In this document: positions 35,115-48,200 of the stretch, in pieces
Position numbering within the stretch: position 1 is the first letter of the stretch
Layout: every line of letters starts with the position of its first letter
From: Dichetophora obliterata
Taxonomy: Eukaryota > Arthropoda > Insecta > Diptera > Sciomyzidae
Direction of reading: 5' to 3'
DNA length: 64,000 bases
Assembly (NCBI GenBank): GCA_963920525.1
Contig: OY986438.1
Location: 192,732,962-192,796,961, forward strand
Position numbers and translations under genes: made by a program
Notes under the pieces: generated by a model
What the model saw: only the letters and a program-made list of their open reading frames with translations
Told to the model about the DNA's origin: nothing
Database searches by the model: none

Positions 35115-36274
35115 ATGGAAAATGTTCGATTTTCAATTATTGTAAGAAAATATTACGGATATTTATGCATGACTGCTTGTTCATTCATTCATTCATTCAA
35201 TCAATCATTCGATCTGAGTCAACACTTGGAGACAAGGCAGCATTGGTTGATCCATCGACACTTGCAATTCCTACACATTGCTCCACATATTTTCACACAC
35301 TCTTGATTTTTTTGTTCGTTGTATTTTTTTTTTCTTTGATTTGCTTTCATTCTAGGAAAATGACCTCAAGTGGAATTCGGAGAGTGAGCAGCAAGATCTG
35401 TACGATAAGCGTAGCATTTCTAGTGAGAGCGATAGCGATACGATCTTTAGCAATGAGGCACGTGAGATTTACATGTGGCAGCAGCAGAATCAAGACATCT
35501 GGGAGGCCAAAGAGATAGAGGAATCTCTTGGCGCCACCGCCAACGCACTCGAGGTGCTCAATATGGTGAAGACTGGCTGCTTTATGGGTGTGTTTGTCTC
35601 CAAAAATTCCTCTTCTTGTCTTTGTTTGTTGCCTTTATCAAATGTTTTACAATTGATTGGTCTTAACATCTAGAATTAATACCCGGCTCCAGCGATGTCA
35701 ATTTGGCCTTGCTCTATTCATCCATCTACGGCTGTACAGAGAATATGATTTATCTTCTTGGTCACTGTTCGGCCGATCCGAATTGCAAGGATTCACGTGG
35801 ACGCACACCACTGCACTTTGCCTGTTGTCGCGGCAACGCCCAGATTGCCAAAGTTTTGCTCGATCGCGGTGCCGATCCGAATCGTTGGGACTCGAAAAAG
35901 GAAGTGACGCCGCTACATTGCGCCGCAAGGTAGCCTAATTTGCTTAAACCGTTTTTTTTAAATCTCAGTTTGTTTGTACTTTAGTGCCAAGAGCAACGAA
36001 TGCATTTTGCTGCTGCTCAAACGCAAGGCTCACATCAATATTGGCATCGAAAGACGTTCGGCTTTGCATTTTGCCATCGATCGAAATGCGGTGGAGTGCG
36101 TGGAGTGTTTGCTAAAGTATGGTGCTGATCCCAATACACCACAGGTCTATACGGAGACACCGTTGCACACGGCTTGCGCCTTGGGTTTCACCAAATGTGT
36201 CGAGCTACTGCTTAATCATGGCGCAGATGTGCGTTCACAGTTCGGCGAGGGAAAACTTACCGCATTACATTTGG
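35115..36274 (+). CDS. pyx: pyrexia exons 1-4: N-terminus and first ankyrin repeats
   Basis: Exon 1 encodes only 9 residues and splices in phase 0 at ATT|gtaag to ENDLKWN at 35356. Exon 2 (Ser-rich, then MWQQQNQDIW) ends in ATG G|gtg. Exon 3 starts AA-TTA-ATA and carries repeats with GRTPLHFACCRGN and LDRGADPN. Exon 4 holds RRSALHFAIDRN, TPLHTACALGFTKCVELLL and TALHL, ending G|gtaggt at 36274. The reading frame runs past each donor for a while, so naive translation gives false C-termini. Introns 1-3 are 214, 86 and 55 bp, the usual fly size. Confidence 0.93.
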
Positions 36275-39200
36275 GTAGGTGTTTAATATACTTATCTACT
36301 CATCATCTTCTCACTTGACGTCGAGATGAATTTGAGAAAAATTTATTTTAGCTGGGGCCAAGCATGGTGTAATATTGCACTATGGGGCCAAGTCACATGT
36401 TTTTCAGTTTTCTTTTTGCAGCTATTCGAATGTTGTAGTATCAAAACAATAGACATTTTTAATAATTAAATTAACGAAAACTTTCTAAAACAACAAGTAT
36501 TTCAGTAAGTAGGTTTCCATTAGTTAAAAGGGGTGGTTGGGGCGTGGTTACAACTAAGCATGCAACTTTGAGATAATTACAAGGTAAGCTCATATTAACT
36601 CTTTAAAGACGGGACAATTTTTTTACACATGGGCTAATTTTGATCTAATTTTGATTTTGATTAATTTCAAAGTTATACCGTTGGTTTTGTGACATCCGAC
36701 TTAATGATACCATATGGCAATTTTTATGTAAACGCTTTATTTTTCCATCCCAACATGGTTTTGTACCTGGTCGTTCAACAGTAACGAACCTTACAATTTT
36801 TTCTGAATATTGTATTTCGGCTTTCCAACGGGGGTATCAGGTTGATTCCATCTACACAGACTTTTCGAAAGTCTTCGACAAAGTCTCTCACGACATTTTA
36901 TTAAAAAAATTAGCGAAAATTGGGTTTTACTCAAACATATTAAATTGGTTTGGATCATATTTTAGTAATAGGGTATGTTATGTTTATATTGAAAATAAAC
37001 TTTCAAGACCATTCATAGCTTCCTCGGGTGTTCCTCAGGGAAGCATTTTGGGTCCGTTACTGTTCATATTATTTATCAATGATATTACATCAAAAGTAAA
37101 AAAATTCACAGTGTCTTTTATATGCGGATGATTTAAAAATATTTCGATAAATTGATAATTTGTCGGATGCCTTGTTACTGCAATAAGATTTAAATTCTTT
37201 AAACTCGAAAAATGGACTTCGAATTGAATGGAATTCGAAAAATGGACTGTATCTTAATCAGTAAAAATTTATGTTTTCTACTTTTACTAAATCATTATGT
37301 CCATTAAAAACAACCTACTACTTAGATAATTTTCCTTTGAAATGTGTATATGAAATTAAAGATCTAGGTGTGGTTTTTCCAAAGAAGTAAAATATAAGGA
37401 AATGGTGTTGCTAACACACACACTGTACGTGAACTGTCGCACCATTCGTAGATTGTGCGAGCGAGAAAGAGTGTGTTGTTTGACATTTTTGAGAACCCTG
37501 GCATCTGATTGGAAGACTCCTCAGCAAAATAGTTGAAAATAATTCAATTTTAAGAATTTTTCACTGCTTAAAAAGCAACAAAATTAAAGAAAAAAAAACC
37601 ACTAAAACAAATGCAATAAGAGTTGTGCGGTTAAGAATTGTAAAAGTTCCAGAAAACTTAAAAACAATGCGCATTCGTTCCACAGGTAAATATGTCCATA
37701 CGGTTTAAATTCTTTTAACAAAAGTGCTTTATTTAGTTTCTAACGATATTTTTTTAACTTATTTGTGTTAGAAATGTATATATTTCTTATTAAAAATGGT
37801 TTAAAAATGCAATTTAGACCCCGTCGATTTTCCGCCAGTTTGATCAAACCACATCTGTCAAAACACAAACACTGCTTCAGGGGCGCAGTCATTTTTCGCA
37901 GTTGAATACATATTTGGGGCGCTCTTGTTTTCAGCATAGTGAATCAGATTTAGTACCTGTTTGTTAAATTTTTCTGATTTTTACACAACAACTAGGCAGA
38001 AACACCCAAAAAAATAAGGATTTTATAAAATTAACCTAATTTAATTTGTAATTAAAATTGAAGTTTAGAATTTATAGGCCTTCATATATAGAAAAATTAC
38101 CTAAAAATCTTGCAGTTTTTTCAACAAAACTAAGCTTTATGGGTATTCAAACAAAGGTAATGTGCGTATCTATTCAACGAGGTGTCAAATTTAGAATTCC
38201 ATAAGAATTTATTAAGATATAATTTTTTATAATTAGAATTTGTCTGAAAGACTAGTGGTTTCTCTTTTACGAAAGCAATACATTAAAAAGAGAATTATTA
38301 AAAAGATAACTACATTCAGAACTGCTGTAGACAAAGAAGCCTGTGTGGTACTTACTGAGGTTTGTAAACCCTAAGCAGCATCCGAAGGCCTCTTTTTGAT
38401 ACATTTTTTTTTTTATTAAATTTGGAAAAACCTCGCGATTTTAAGTAAAAAAAGGTTGTATCTTAAATGCATGTATTTTTGTGTTTGATATCTTGTTGAA
38501 TAGATAATTGTATTATCTCTCTTTTGATACCCATAAAGTTTAGTTTTGTTGGAAAACTTAAAAAATCAGCTAAATTTTTAGTCCACTTTTTCCAACGTTG
38601 GATACCTATAACTTCTAAGCCAATTGCGTGCGATCAAAAATTTTTTAAATAATTAGAGTTGTTGCTATTCTTGAAATGTTTCTAAAATTTTTATGCATAA
38701 GAACAAACTTTAACAGTTTGGGCCTTCTTTTACGATACAACCGAATACGGCCCTCTGTGATTGTTTCTGTATTTGTGTAAACCAACACCAATATAGAAAA
38801 TACCACACTTTTCTGCTATTACACCACTTCCTTATATTTTACTTCTTTGGGTTTTTCATTCAAGATTCACTTTCATTTGCCATCTAAAGTATATTATTCC
38901 GAAAGCTTATGCACTTCTTGCTTTAGTAAGGCGAAGTGATTCCAATTTTAAGGACCCTTTCACATTAAAAGTACTGTATACTTCTATTGTTCGTTCGAAG
39001 TTGGAATATGCTTAACCCTATTACTGCCACGCTATTCGAATAACGTACACTGTCACATAGTGACTTAGAGGCACTAATACAAAATATATGGAGAATTAAT
39101 TTATTTTATTGAAAAAAGAAATAAAACTTAATATATACTACTTCAAGCCACAAAAATCGAACATTAGTGAATACATTTATTGAAAAAAAAAAATTAAATA

Positions 39201-42200
39201 TATAATTGTAATTGTTATTTAACTATTTATTTACACATGTTAGAAAAATTACATTTTTCTGTGAATGCTCGTTACTCACGGATTTCTGACATATACCACA
39301 GTATTGCTAAGAAGATTGTCCTTTTTCATAAGGGCAGCAGCAACATCGTCGTCTCTCCTTTGAATGTTCTGTTGATGCATTCAAAGCGCTTTAGATTTCG
39401 ACACAAATAGCTTACTTCGGCGCCGTTTGTTTAAAAGGACTTAATCTTTTACGACATGATGGGTTATAGTGGAAAAATAAACCTGCCAGCTGTCAAATTC
39501 TGCTCTTGTGATGCAGAATTTTTACCAAAGTGTACCTCGGGATAAGGTAGGTGAGATGAACCTGCCTTTAAGTTTTCAATTTTATCCAATTCTGTGGTCA
39601 TTTAGGCTAAAAAAATAAAGTGCCCATAATTCATTTGATCTAGGTCTTCCTCTGGCTCTCGCTGGGGACAAAAAGGATGTTTTTATGAACCTATGAGTTT
39701 CCAACATATCGGTAATCTTCCATTTGTTGCCCACTATGTTGAGTTTAGTGGCGACCGTAGCCTAGTGGGTAGAGTGCGTGGCCCCTAAGCTAAAGAACCG
39801 CGGTAGCCCGGGTTCAATTCCAGCTCAGACAGAAAGTTTTTTTCAATTGAATTAGTTTTTCTGTTCGGTCGTCACCTCTCTGCAGACAATGGCAAACCTC
39901 AGAGAGTAGAAATTGCCATGTAAAGCTTCTTGAGAGCATAAGCCGTTCGGAGTCGGCATAAAACACGTAGGTCCAGTTCTCGGTCATTTGTGATCAAACA
40001 TTTAACAACACGCACAACACAATTGATCAATAGAAGCTATGTCAAAGTCCTTCCAAGGGCTGAAATGGCCAGTTTATTTTTTTTTTATGTTGACTTTAGT
40101 GGGTCCCCGTTCAAGTTTGTGTATTTCACAATAATTTCTACTGCTTCGTCAGTGAAATATAGAGAAAAATCATCCACAGGACAATCGATGTTTTTTCCAG
40201 GTCGTAACACTATTACACTTGATGATGTTTTGAACTGGGGATTGGCCTTGAAAACTTGGTGGAATTGAGGACCACTCTTCTACATATTTGACGATAAATG
40301 TTTCATCATTATTGTCTCCACCTTCACTTTCTTCAGCAGATTTGGTGCTTATTTCATTCTCTGATTCGGGTGCAGTTTCCAAAACATCTATTTCACTATC
40401 TGAGATGTGAGATTCATCATAATCTTCAGCAGTGTCTTCCAATTAACTTTCATCATCTTCCTCTTCCATAGCGTTTCTAATATCTGTATCCGTTAGATTC
40501 TAACTACTGAATAGTGTTCTGATAATAACTATTGTATAACCTGTGTACTTGTACCTATGCAATACGAAAATGATTTTATTTACTTTCAAATCATCAATGC
40601 AAATATTCTGCCCTGACAGATCATGTTTCGACATGAATAAACAATATGCAAAACATTTTTTACTCGAGCACAAGCTAACACCTTAGACTGTCGTTGTAGT
40701 GTCTTAGGCAGCCCGCAGAGTAAGCGCCGAAGCAGGCAGGCAGGCAGACAGGCCCTGCGAAGAAATAACTTTTTTCTCTCTTGTTCACATAGTTTTCCTG
40801 TGCCTGTCTGCCTGCCTGTCTGTTTCGGTGCTCACTCTGCGGGAAACCTTAGAGTCACTACTTCTCAGTTAATGATATTTTTCAATACTATGTGTAATTA
40901 GTTAATATTATTAAAGCATAAAAAAAATGTATTGTATATAACAATAACGTAGTAACCAATAATAAAATACATTAAACTGATTTTGCTATAAAACGTGGCT
41001 TAAATCTTTTATATTCGTTCGAAAATCAGTAGTGACCCACAGTCACAGCCTGGCAGTAATAGGGTTAATTTATATGGAATCCCTTCTATGCGTCTCATAC
41101 ATTACGCCTACAATGAGTCCAGAAAGCTTTTACTAGATTTGTTTTTAAAATAAATTATCCAAAAAAGCCTGATCTTTCTTATAGGGATCGTTGTAGTGTT
41201 ATAAATTTGAAAACTCTTCAGAATATAAGGACCATTTTATCTCTGTTGTAACAGCAACAATAAGAAAACTTAAATTCGAGCAGCTGACTTTGACATCTAG
41301 CTCACTTTTTACCTTAACCTAAGCTTACCTTGTAATTGTATCATGGTATGCAAAAATCTATTCTAGGATGAAAGTTATATAAATACATACATCCCAAATG
41401 TGAGTTACATCCACTCAGCCGTTGAGATTTGTATTCGGGTCATACAAACAAAGAAACAAACAGATAATTAGTTTTATTATTAAAGGCAAGTGTAGCCGTA
41501 GAAACCTCTTGAATTTTTTTCCGTAGAAACCTCTTGAAATTCGATTTGAAACATCTGAAGGAGGAGAATACGAGGGGAATTGAAACTGATTGATTCATTC
41601 ATTTATTAAAATGTTGGTCTGATTCACTCGATTGCTTGAAATTCTTATTGGTTTTTCATTAGGTTAAAAAAATTAGCCAATGACTTATTTTAAGTAAATG
41701 CAGCATTGTGACCATTAATTATTTCTTAAGCTACACATCTGACAGATCCTCATGAGCGTCCGGAAGGGCCCCCACCCCCCCTAGGCAATGAACATTTTTT
41801 ATATATCTTCATTTTAAATCAAAAAAGCCGCAAGTTTAAATAAACAAATTTTAAGAGAAAATAAACAACCTTCTAAGGGCCGTTTTATTCACTTTTTATA
41901 ATTCGAGCTAACTTGAGCAGTTTCAATAACTTTTGTTAACTTGACTTTTTGTACTACTTGCGAAGTTAAATATTTTAATTTCTCAAGTTAAAATTTCATT
42001 TCATTCAGTTCAAGTTGAAATTTTATGTATTGAAGTTAAGTCAAGTTATAAATACTTAAGTTATAAAACATCCCAGGTATTTTTTGATATTTGATGGGGA
42101 AATGAGAAAATAAATGACTTTTATAACTTGCGAAATAGAAATTTGTTGATGTTGAAGGCAAGACAATGTCAAAAAAATATTTTGTTATTAAAATATATGT

Positions 42201-45200
42201 GTGCAGAATAAAACAAAGTGATTTCCAAATAATGGGGGTTTTCAGTTGACAATATTTCGAATTAAGATATATTTTAATGCACTTCGTAAAATAACGAAGC
42301 ATGCCTTATATGTAGTTTAATAAAAATATTTCTAAAAGACATGCGCTTATATGAACATTTTAAATTAGTCTGTGTTATTTTGTCGTGTTTGATATTTTTA
42401 TTTCTTATTTAAAACATTATATAGTTCTTTGGCAATCAAAAAAATAGTGTTTATAATTTTGTCTTTGTGTTTTGATAACAGAGGAGGATAAATTCGAGTC
42501 CTTCAAAATATGGTCGACGGTTAATCTGAGTTAATCGGCTAGACCAATTTCTAATTAGTTTTGTTTTATTTCGTTTATTAACATGTAAGCCATATCGAGG
42601 GCTTATATTCAATAACCTCTATCTACAAAAACACAATTTTTCAGGAAAGCCAAAAAACTGTTTTATTCGCAAATTATCAACAATTTTAATGAACTCATCT
42701 TCCACAATATTAACAAAATGTGTCTAACAAACACCCTAACTAAAAATTTTGTTGAAATTCGAATTATTTTAGCTTCTTTGGTAGATAGAGGGTATTGACT
42801 CACAAATGAAATCATTGCGTAGGAAAATAATATGTAGATAGAGGGTATTGCCTTATTTTAAAATTAAGTTTGTTTTACGGTTTTTGTATGGGGATCCACA
42901 AAAAGGTGGTAGATAGGGGGTAGATATGTTCACAAGAAATGTTGGGGATGGAAAAATGACAGGACCTGTTCTAACATTTGCACCCTACACAGAAAAAAAA
43001 CTTCTATAATTATAATTTTGTACTGAAAGCTATATTAAAGGATTATAATACATTTTCAGTATTTTTACTGCGCCTGGCTGAGATTATCATAGAAATAGTG
43101 ATACTCCTCTGGAATTACCACCTTTAGATCCTGTAAATGTTTCCATTTGTTTTGCTGGATTGGGAGTCGACCGGTATGCAATAGCTTTGGTTCTATGTGA
43201 CCTTCATATTGCTTGATTCTAATAGGTAGTTCAGTGTAATTATGATCAAAATTCACTTTAAACTGAATGCTACCACTTGGCGAATATAAGAGAGATCTTA
43301 GTTGGGATACTGTCGGATCATTTTTTGCTCGACCAGGTCTAATACTTGAAAATCGAATAAGGTTAGTATCCTTATAGTTTTTAAAAAAACTATAATCTAA
43401 ATATAATGCATCAAATGGCTTTTTATTGATTTTATTGTTGATTTTGACTGTTTTGCGGGCATCTTTGGTTACTCTGACGTAGTCGTATGGCAAATATATG
43501 GTCTGATTTTTCAACTTAGCCTCTATCTTTGCATGAGCACTGTCACACTCCATCTGTGTGTGTCCTTTCTCCAAGTATTTTTGTTCTATGATTTTGTTGT
43601 TTTCTATTGAAAAATTGGACAAAGCATTCGACAATAGTGGTTACGGTTTTGGTAACCGCAACCATCTGAGTAAATTATTATTGGAAGAGTATCTGTTAGA
43701 CAGTGTGTTGACAAATGGCGGATTATGCACGAAATAAACGTCGAAGCGGACAGGTCTCCATCAGTCTCGTTCCACCAGTAATTTGAACATTGATGCGTGG
43801 CGAGATTGTACACGGTAAAGTTGTGTACTTGTAGGCGTTGTTTATAATAAATGGCTGAGGCGTTAATGTCGGGGCAAAGCTTTACTGCTTGTGCATCCAT
43901 GGTAAACACGTGACATCGTCCTTCTTCAACTGCAAGTTTGTCTTGTTGTTTTTCAAGTTGAGCCCGTTGTTTATACATGATATGTGCATCGTATTCTTCA
44001 ATTTTTATTTGCTTGGCCTTAAACCCCACACAAATATCGCACTGATCTTTGCGAGGCATAAAGAGCGCTAAATTTTGTTGGGCAAAAACTGTACAAAATT
44101 TAAAAATTGAAACGGGCTTTACTGCCTTCTCTGAACATTTTTCAAGGTAATCTTTAAAAACATCTGCTTTGGTTTTAAAAGTGGTGGCTATGTATATTTT
44201 AGTGGTGTCCTTGCGACAATAATGGCTTTCCATCTTGTCTAAATTCTGCAGATATTTAGACAAGAAAATTTTACAACCCCCCTTCTGGGATTTTTTTTTT
44301 GGTGCAAGTGTCGCCGAAATTGGTTTATCGTTCGAATTAATCCATCCTTTAACCATGTCAATACGTAAAGATAGCGTTGATAAGAACATGGGTCGACATA
44401 CCTGCAACGAAAATTCGTTGTGTGGTAGTTTAAACATAAAGCTGTTCTGTTTTCTACTGTTTTCTACCGTGCATCTTTTTTTCATAATCTTCGTTACATA
44501 CAGCTTTACAAACTCTTGCTTTGCTTCCCAAGTCTTGTTCCAAAATGTTTCAAAAATTTGTTTCCTTCTTCTCTCATCAAAGTTTTGGCAGTGTCTCACC
44601 TTACTTTTTCTACAAGTGCGCGATGAACATGTTGGGCCTATTTTTCTTTCTGCTTTTGGGAAGTTCTGTTTGAATCCTGCATCAACCGTTGAAAATCCTA
44701 AATATTGTTGTCCAAGCATTCGCTTACTAGCATTCACACTCCGTTTTTTTGACGTAGAGTTATGGACTCTTTTAGATCTGTAGCGTATGGGCACATTTTC
44801 GATAACGTTTTCGTTTTCGGAATCTGGTTAAAATTTTGGAGTAAATTTGAGAAATTATTAGGCACATACTTTCATATAGTTTCATATTACTTGCAGTTAC
44901 GAACCTGTAATAAATACGCCCTCACTATCTTCGTCATTTGAATATACGTAATCATATGCAATACGTTGTAAGGAGTTACAAGTAGCCATATTTTTAAACC
45001 TTCAACCATAACAATCAATCAATCAATGTAATCGATGTAAGTGTGTACATTACTTACCCACGCTCAAATTCTGGAATCACGCAATAACAATCTCAAAAGA
45101 AAGTATAACATCAATTTCTCACTACGAAAAAACAATTGCTTTTAATCTTTTGGAATAAAATCTGACATATGTCAAAAATGACAGAAAGACAATAGGTCAC

Positions 45201-48200
45201 TTAGATTTTAATTCGAGGGGAAGTGGTCAATTTCAAATCAGTACTATTAATTTAACTAAAAAATTGCCTGAAATTAAATAAAACGAAACAATTATATGAT
45301 GTAGATAGAGGGTTTTGCCTGTATAAAATTCATAAACAAGTATCTTTGTAGATAGACAAATGATAAAATACAGCATATATAGTACTAAAAATAGGTTTTT
45401 TCAATTGAAATTTTTACAGTAGATGCAGATGGGGTCAGTGATGAGTTTGGCATAAAAAAAAATTTCGTCAAAATGTAGATAGAGGTTATTGAATATAAGC
45501 CCTCGATATATAATATTTTTTTTAAGAAATCGACTTTGGCGCCTTCTAGCATATAAACACAAAACCAATATTACAAAAATTGTTTCTTTATTTTGACTTC
45601 TAACTAAATTATGTTAAAATAAACCCGACTGTGATATATAATAAAATAGCTTGAAAATAAATAGTTAAAAATTTAAATTGTTTCCGCTCGAGGATCTAGA
45701 AACCTACTTTAAGCGCAATTTTTAAACGCATTTTTTTGGAACGTTTGCTCTTTGCAGTTTGACTTAGCTCTTTTTTTAGAAAACTGTTTTTAACCGTCTT
45801 TTTATTTATAAAAGAATAAGCTGATTTTTTTTAATAGTGGTCTAAAATGTATTGTGTTATTTTACGTTTCTCTTCGTCAAACTAATATTTATTAAATCGA
45901 ACGAAAAAAGTTCCATTTTTGACTTAAGTAGAGGTTTGTGGCTTGTAGGCTGCACGAGTATTTGCACCTGCTCTGTTGAAATCCTTTCAATGATGCAAAT
46001 TCAGTCAGTAGAGCTGTTAAACATAAAAAGGCATATACAAAAATTTAGTAACTGAGTAGTTTTTAGAAATTAAAAAGATTCATCAGAAATGGTGCCTTAT
46101 TTTGGAATACCTTAATTTGCTCTCTATGCACTACTACTTCTTGAAAATCGAGTGACCACCAAACTGAAATTGGCAAGCTTCATATTCCCTTCAACAAATG
46201 GCTCCAGCTGCACGTAGAAGTTCCACGTTGTGAACTAATGCACAAAAGTAGGTACCGACTATACATAATTGTGCACATAATAGCAGCACTTTCGTATTAC
46301 TACACATCGAAGTTTCTTTTGGCCAACTAATGATTGTAATCTTTGGAGCTAACATCAATCAGCGGAAATTAAATTACGGATATAAAGTACAATTCAAGCC
46401 CTTGCAAGGACTTTGATCAATCCACTTTTGATTGTGTTCTGCGTGTTATTAAATGTTTGAACACAAAGGATCAAGTACTAGATCAACAAGTAATGCCGAC
46501 TCCGAACAGTTCGTGTTCTTAAGAAGCTTTACTTTGCAGTTATTACTCTCTGAGGTTTATTTTATAATAATTTTTAATTGAATACAATAAACATTCTGTC
46601 TCAGAAGTGAATTAAACCCCTGCCACCACGGTTCTTAGCATACCGAATTTTTAACAGTTAGCGGAATATAAATCTTTAATATTGTGCAAAAGAAAGTTGT
46701 GAACTGTATCAAATGTTTTTATAGTAAACATTTTTTTTGTCACAGCACAAATGTGTGAAAACTTGTGAATGAAGCAAAAATCACAAGTTACATCAAATAT
46801 CCCAAGTTAGAATTTATAACTGGTCATATATTTGGAAGTTAGATAAATCACAAGTTGACAAAAGTTATCAAACGAAAGTTATATCAAATCTTCAATATGT
46901 CAAAATATTTTTGAGAAATTCAAGTGAATAAAATGGAATAACTTTTGAAATCGAATAAATCCCAAAGTTATTCCAACTTCTCAAGTTAAAAAAGTGAATA
47001 AAACGGCCCTAAATTGTAGATGCGCTCAAACTAAGGGCTTTGAGAACTTTGTTAATAAAAACGTCGGTTTTAGTTGTAGAAGTGTAAAATTTTGCGAAAC
47101 ATGTATTTTGATAAGATGCATCATAATCAATCAAAAAGTCGATTTTGAATTTTTTGTAACTTATGGCTTTTTGGCTTTCATATGACGATATATTCATTAT
47201 GTATTTAATATATTTTGATAAGAATACGAAAACACTTTTTTAGGTTAATTTATAAATAAAGCAGAGCTAAACCATTCATTTTCAAATAGTATGTTGTATC
47301 CTTTGCTGTAAGGCCGTGTTCATATTACGCGTTTTAGTCGCGATTGCTCTCACGTTTGTTTTTTTTTTTTTGCAAACGCTGCTGAAAAATGCTGAAGTTT
47401 GTATGTATTTTAATACATTTATTTATTTATTTAATATTCAGTATTTCTCAGCCACGTTTGCGAAAAAAAATTGAGAGCGGTTAAAAATCGCGACAAAAAA
47501 GAGTAATATGAACACGCCCTAATAGGTTTTTTTTTTTTTTTTTTTTTAGACTGCACCAACGCTCAGGGGATGCCCCTATAAATGCGTAAGCATTGTGTTG
47601 ATTCGGAAGATGGGTGATAGTTAGTTGGAGGGTGGATAGATGGAGTAGTGTCGGTGAAGATTTGTTTTGAATTTGCACAGCTCAAAACTGCCGGGAAACA
47701 CGCACGCAGGGAGACTATTCCCCGGGAGACACACGAGCTGGTGGCGTCAGGCCATGTATCTCCCTTGAACACTTCCCATGGTAATACCTATACAGAAGGC
47801 TTAGGCAACCTACATTACGTCGATGCTCAAGAGAGTTGAGAGAGGATGAAATACTTTCATCTCCTATCAAATATATCGCACGACGTTGAATTCGGTCCAG
47901 AAGCTCCAAATAAGATCTTGAAGCCCCTGCCCAAATGTGCGAATTGTACTCCATTTTCGGCCTAATATATGAGGTGTAGATCATGCGAAGATCAGCTGAA
48001 GTGAAATATTTTTTGCACCGTTTTAGAAAACCTAGGCACTTGCCCGCTTCTTTCGACACATCGAAAATATGATCATTCCAACGAAGATCACATTGGATCG
48101 ATATGCCCAGAACGTCAAGAGCGGCTGATTCCACAAGATCCACACCATTCATATTGAGGGGAGCTAAGGGGCAATCCATGCGCTTGTGGGTTAACAGACA

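Larger units (their letters stand above)
39016..41064 (-). mobile_element. piggyBac element, degenerate, with TTAA target sites
   Basis: TTAA (39012-39015) CCCTATTACTGCCA ... TGGCAGTAATAGGG TTAA (41065-41068). It is inserted in the RT relic, whose frame resumes after the second TTAA. Transposase pieces lie on the - strand: the N-terminal part at 40442-40170 and a Cys-rich C-terminal remnant near 39360-39290 (RRCCCCPYEK), as in piggyBac C-terminal domains. A SINE (39748-40030) and a foldback MITE (40706-40849) have inserted into it. Confidence 0.88.
36745..41240 (+). pseudogene. Non-LTR (jockey-like) reverse transcriptase relic, in three pieces
   Basis: Pieces at about 36755-37379, 38858-39011 and 41069-41240 read successively as one RT: HGFVPGRST, a motif A with DFSKVFDKVSH, GVPQGSILGPLLF (motif B), YADDL (motif C, 37121-37135, after a frameshift), KDLGVVF, then KYIIPKAYALLALVRR and SIVRSKLEY, then KAFTRFVFKINYPKKP. 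The breaks are caused by an 8-bp-TSD element (37380-38849) and a piggyBac copy (39016-41064). Stops and frameshifts are present in every piece, so it is dead. It lies in pyrexia intron 4 in the gene's own direction. Confidence 0.85.
41877..47009. mobile_element. Inverted-repeat element GGGCCGTTTTATTCAC, TAA target duplication
   Basis: GGGCCGTTTTATTCACTTTT at 41877 is repeated inverted at 46990-47009, with further pairing AACTTGAG. TAA lies on both sides (41874-41876, 47010-47012), and block A shows the single site. A 3-bp T-A-A duplication and GGGCC end suit PIF/Harbinger-type elements. It carries the Sola-like transposon and a SINE; its own sequence is about 1.95 kb, full of AAGTTA/TAACTT words and without a transposase. 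Confidence 0.8.

Noticed and set aside
35657..35938. Overlapping ORFs around pyrexia exon 3
   Set aside because: Out-of-frame readings of the ankyrin-coding exon.
44235..44783. 182-aa + strand ORF
   Set aside because: Antisense shadow of the Sola-like transposase.
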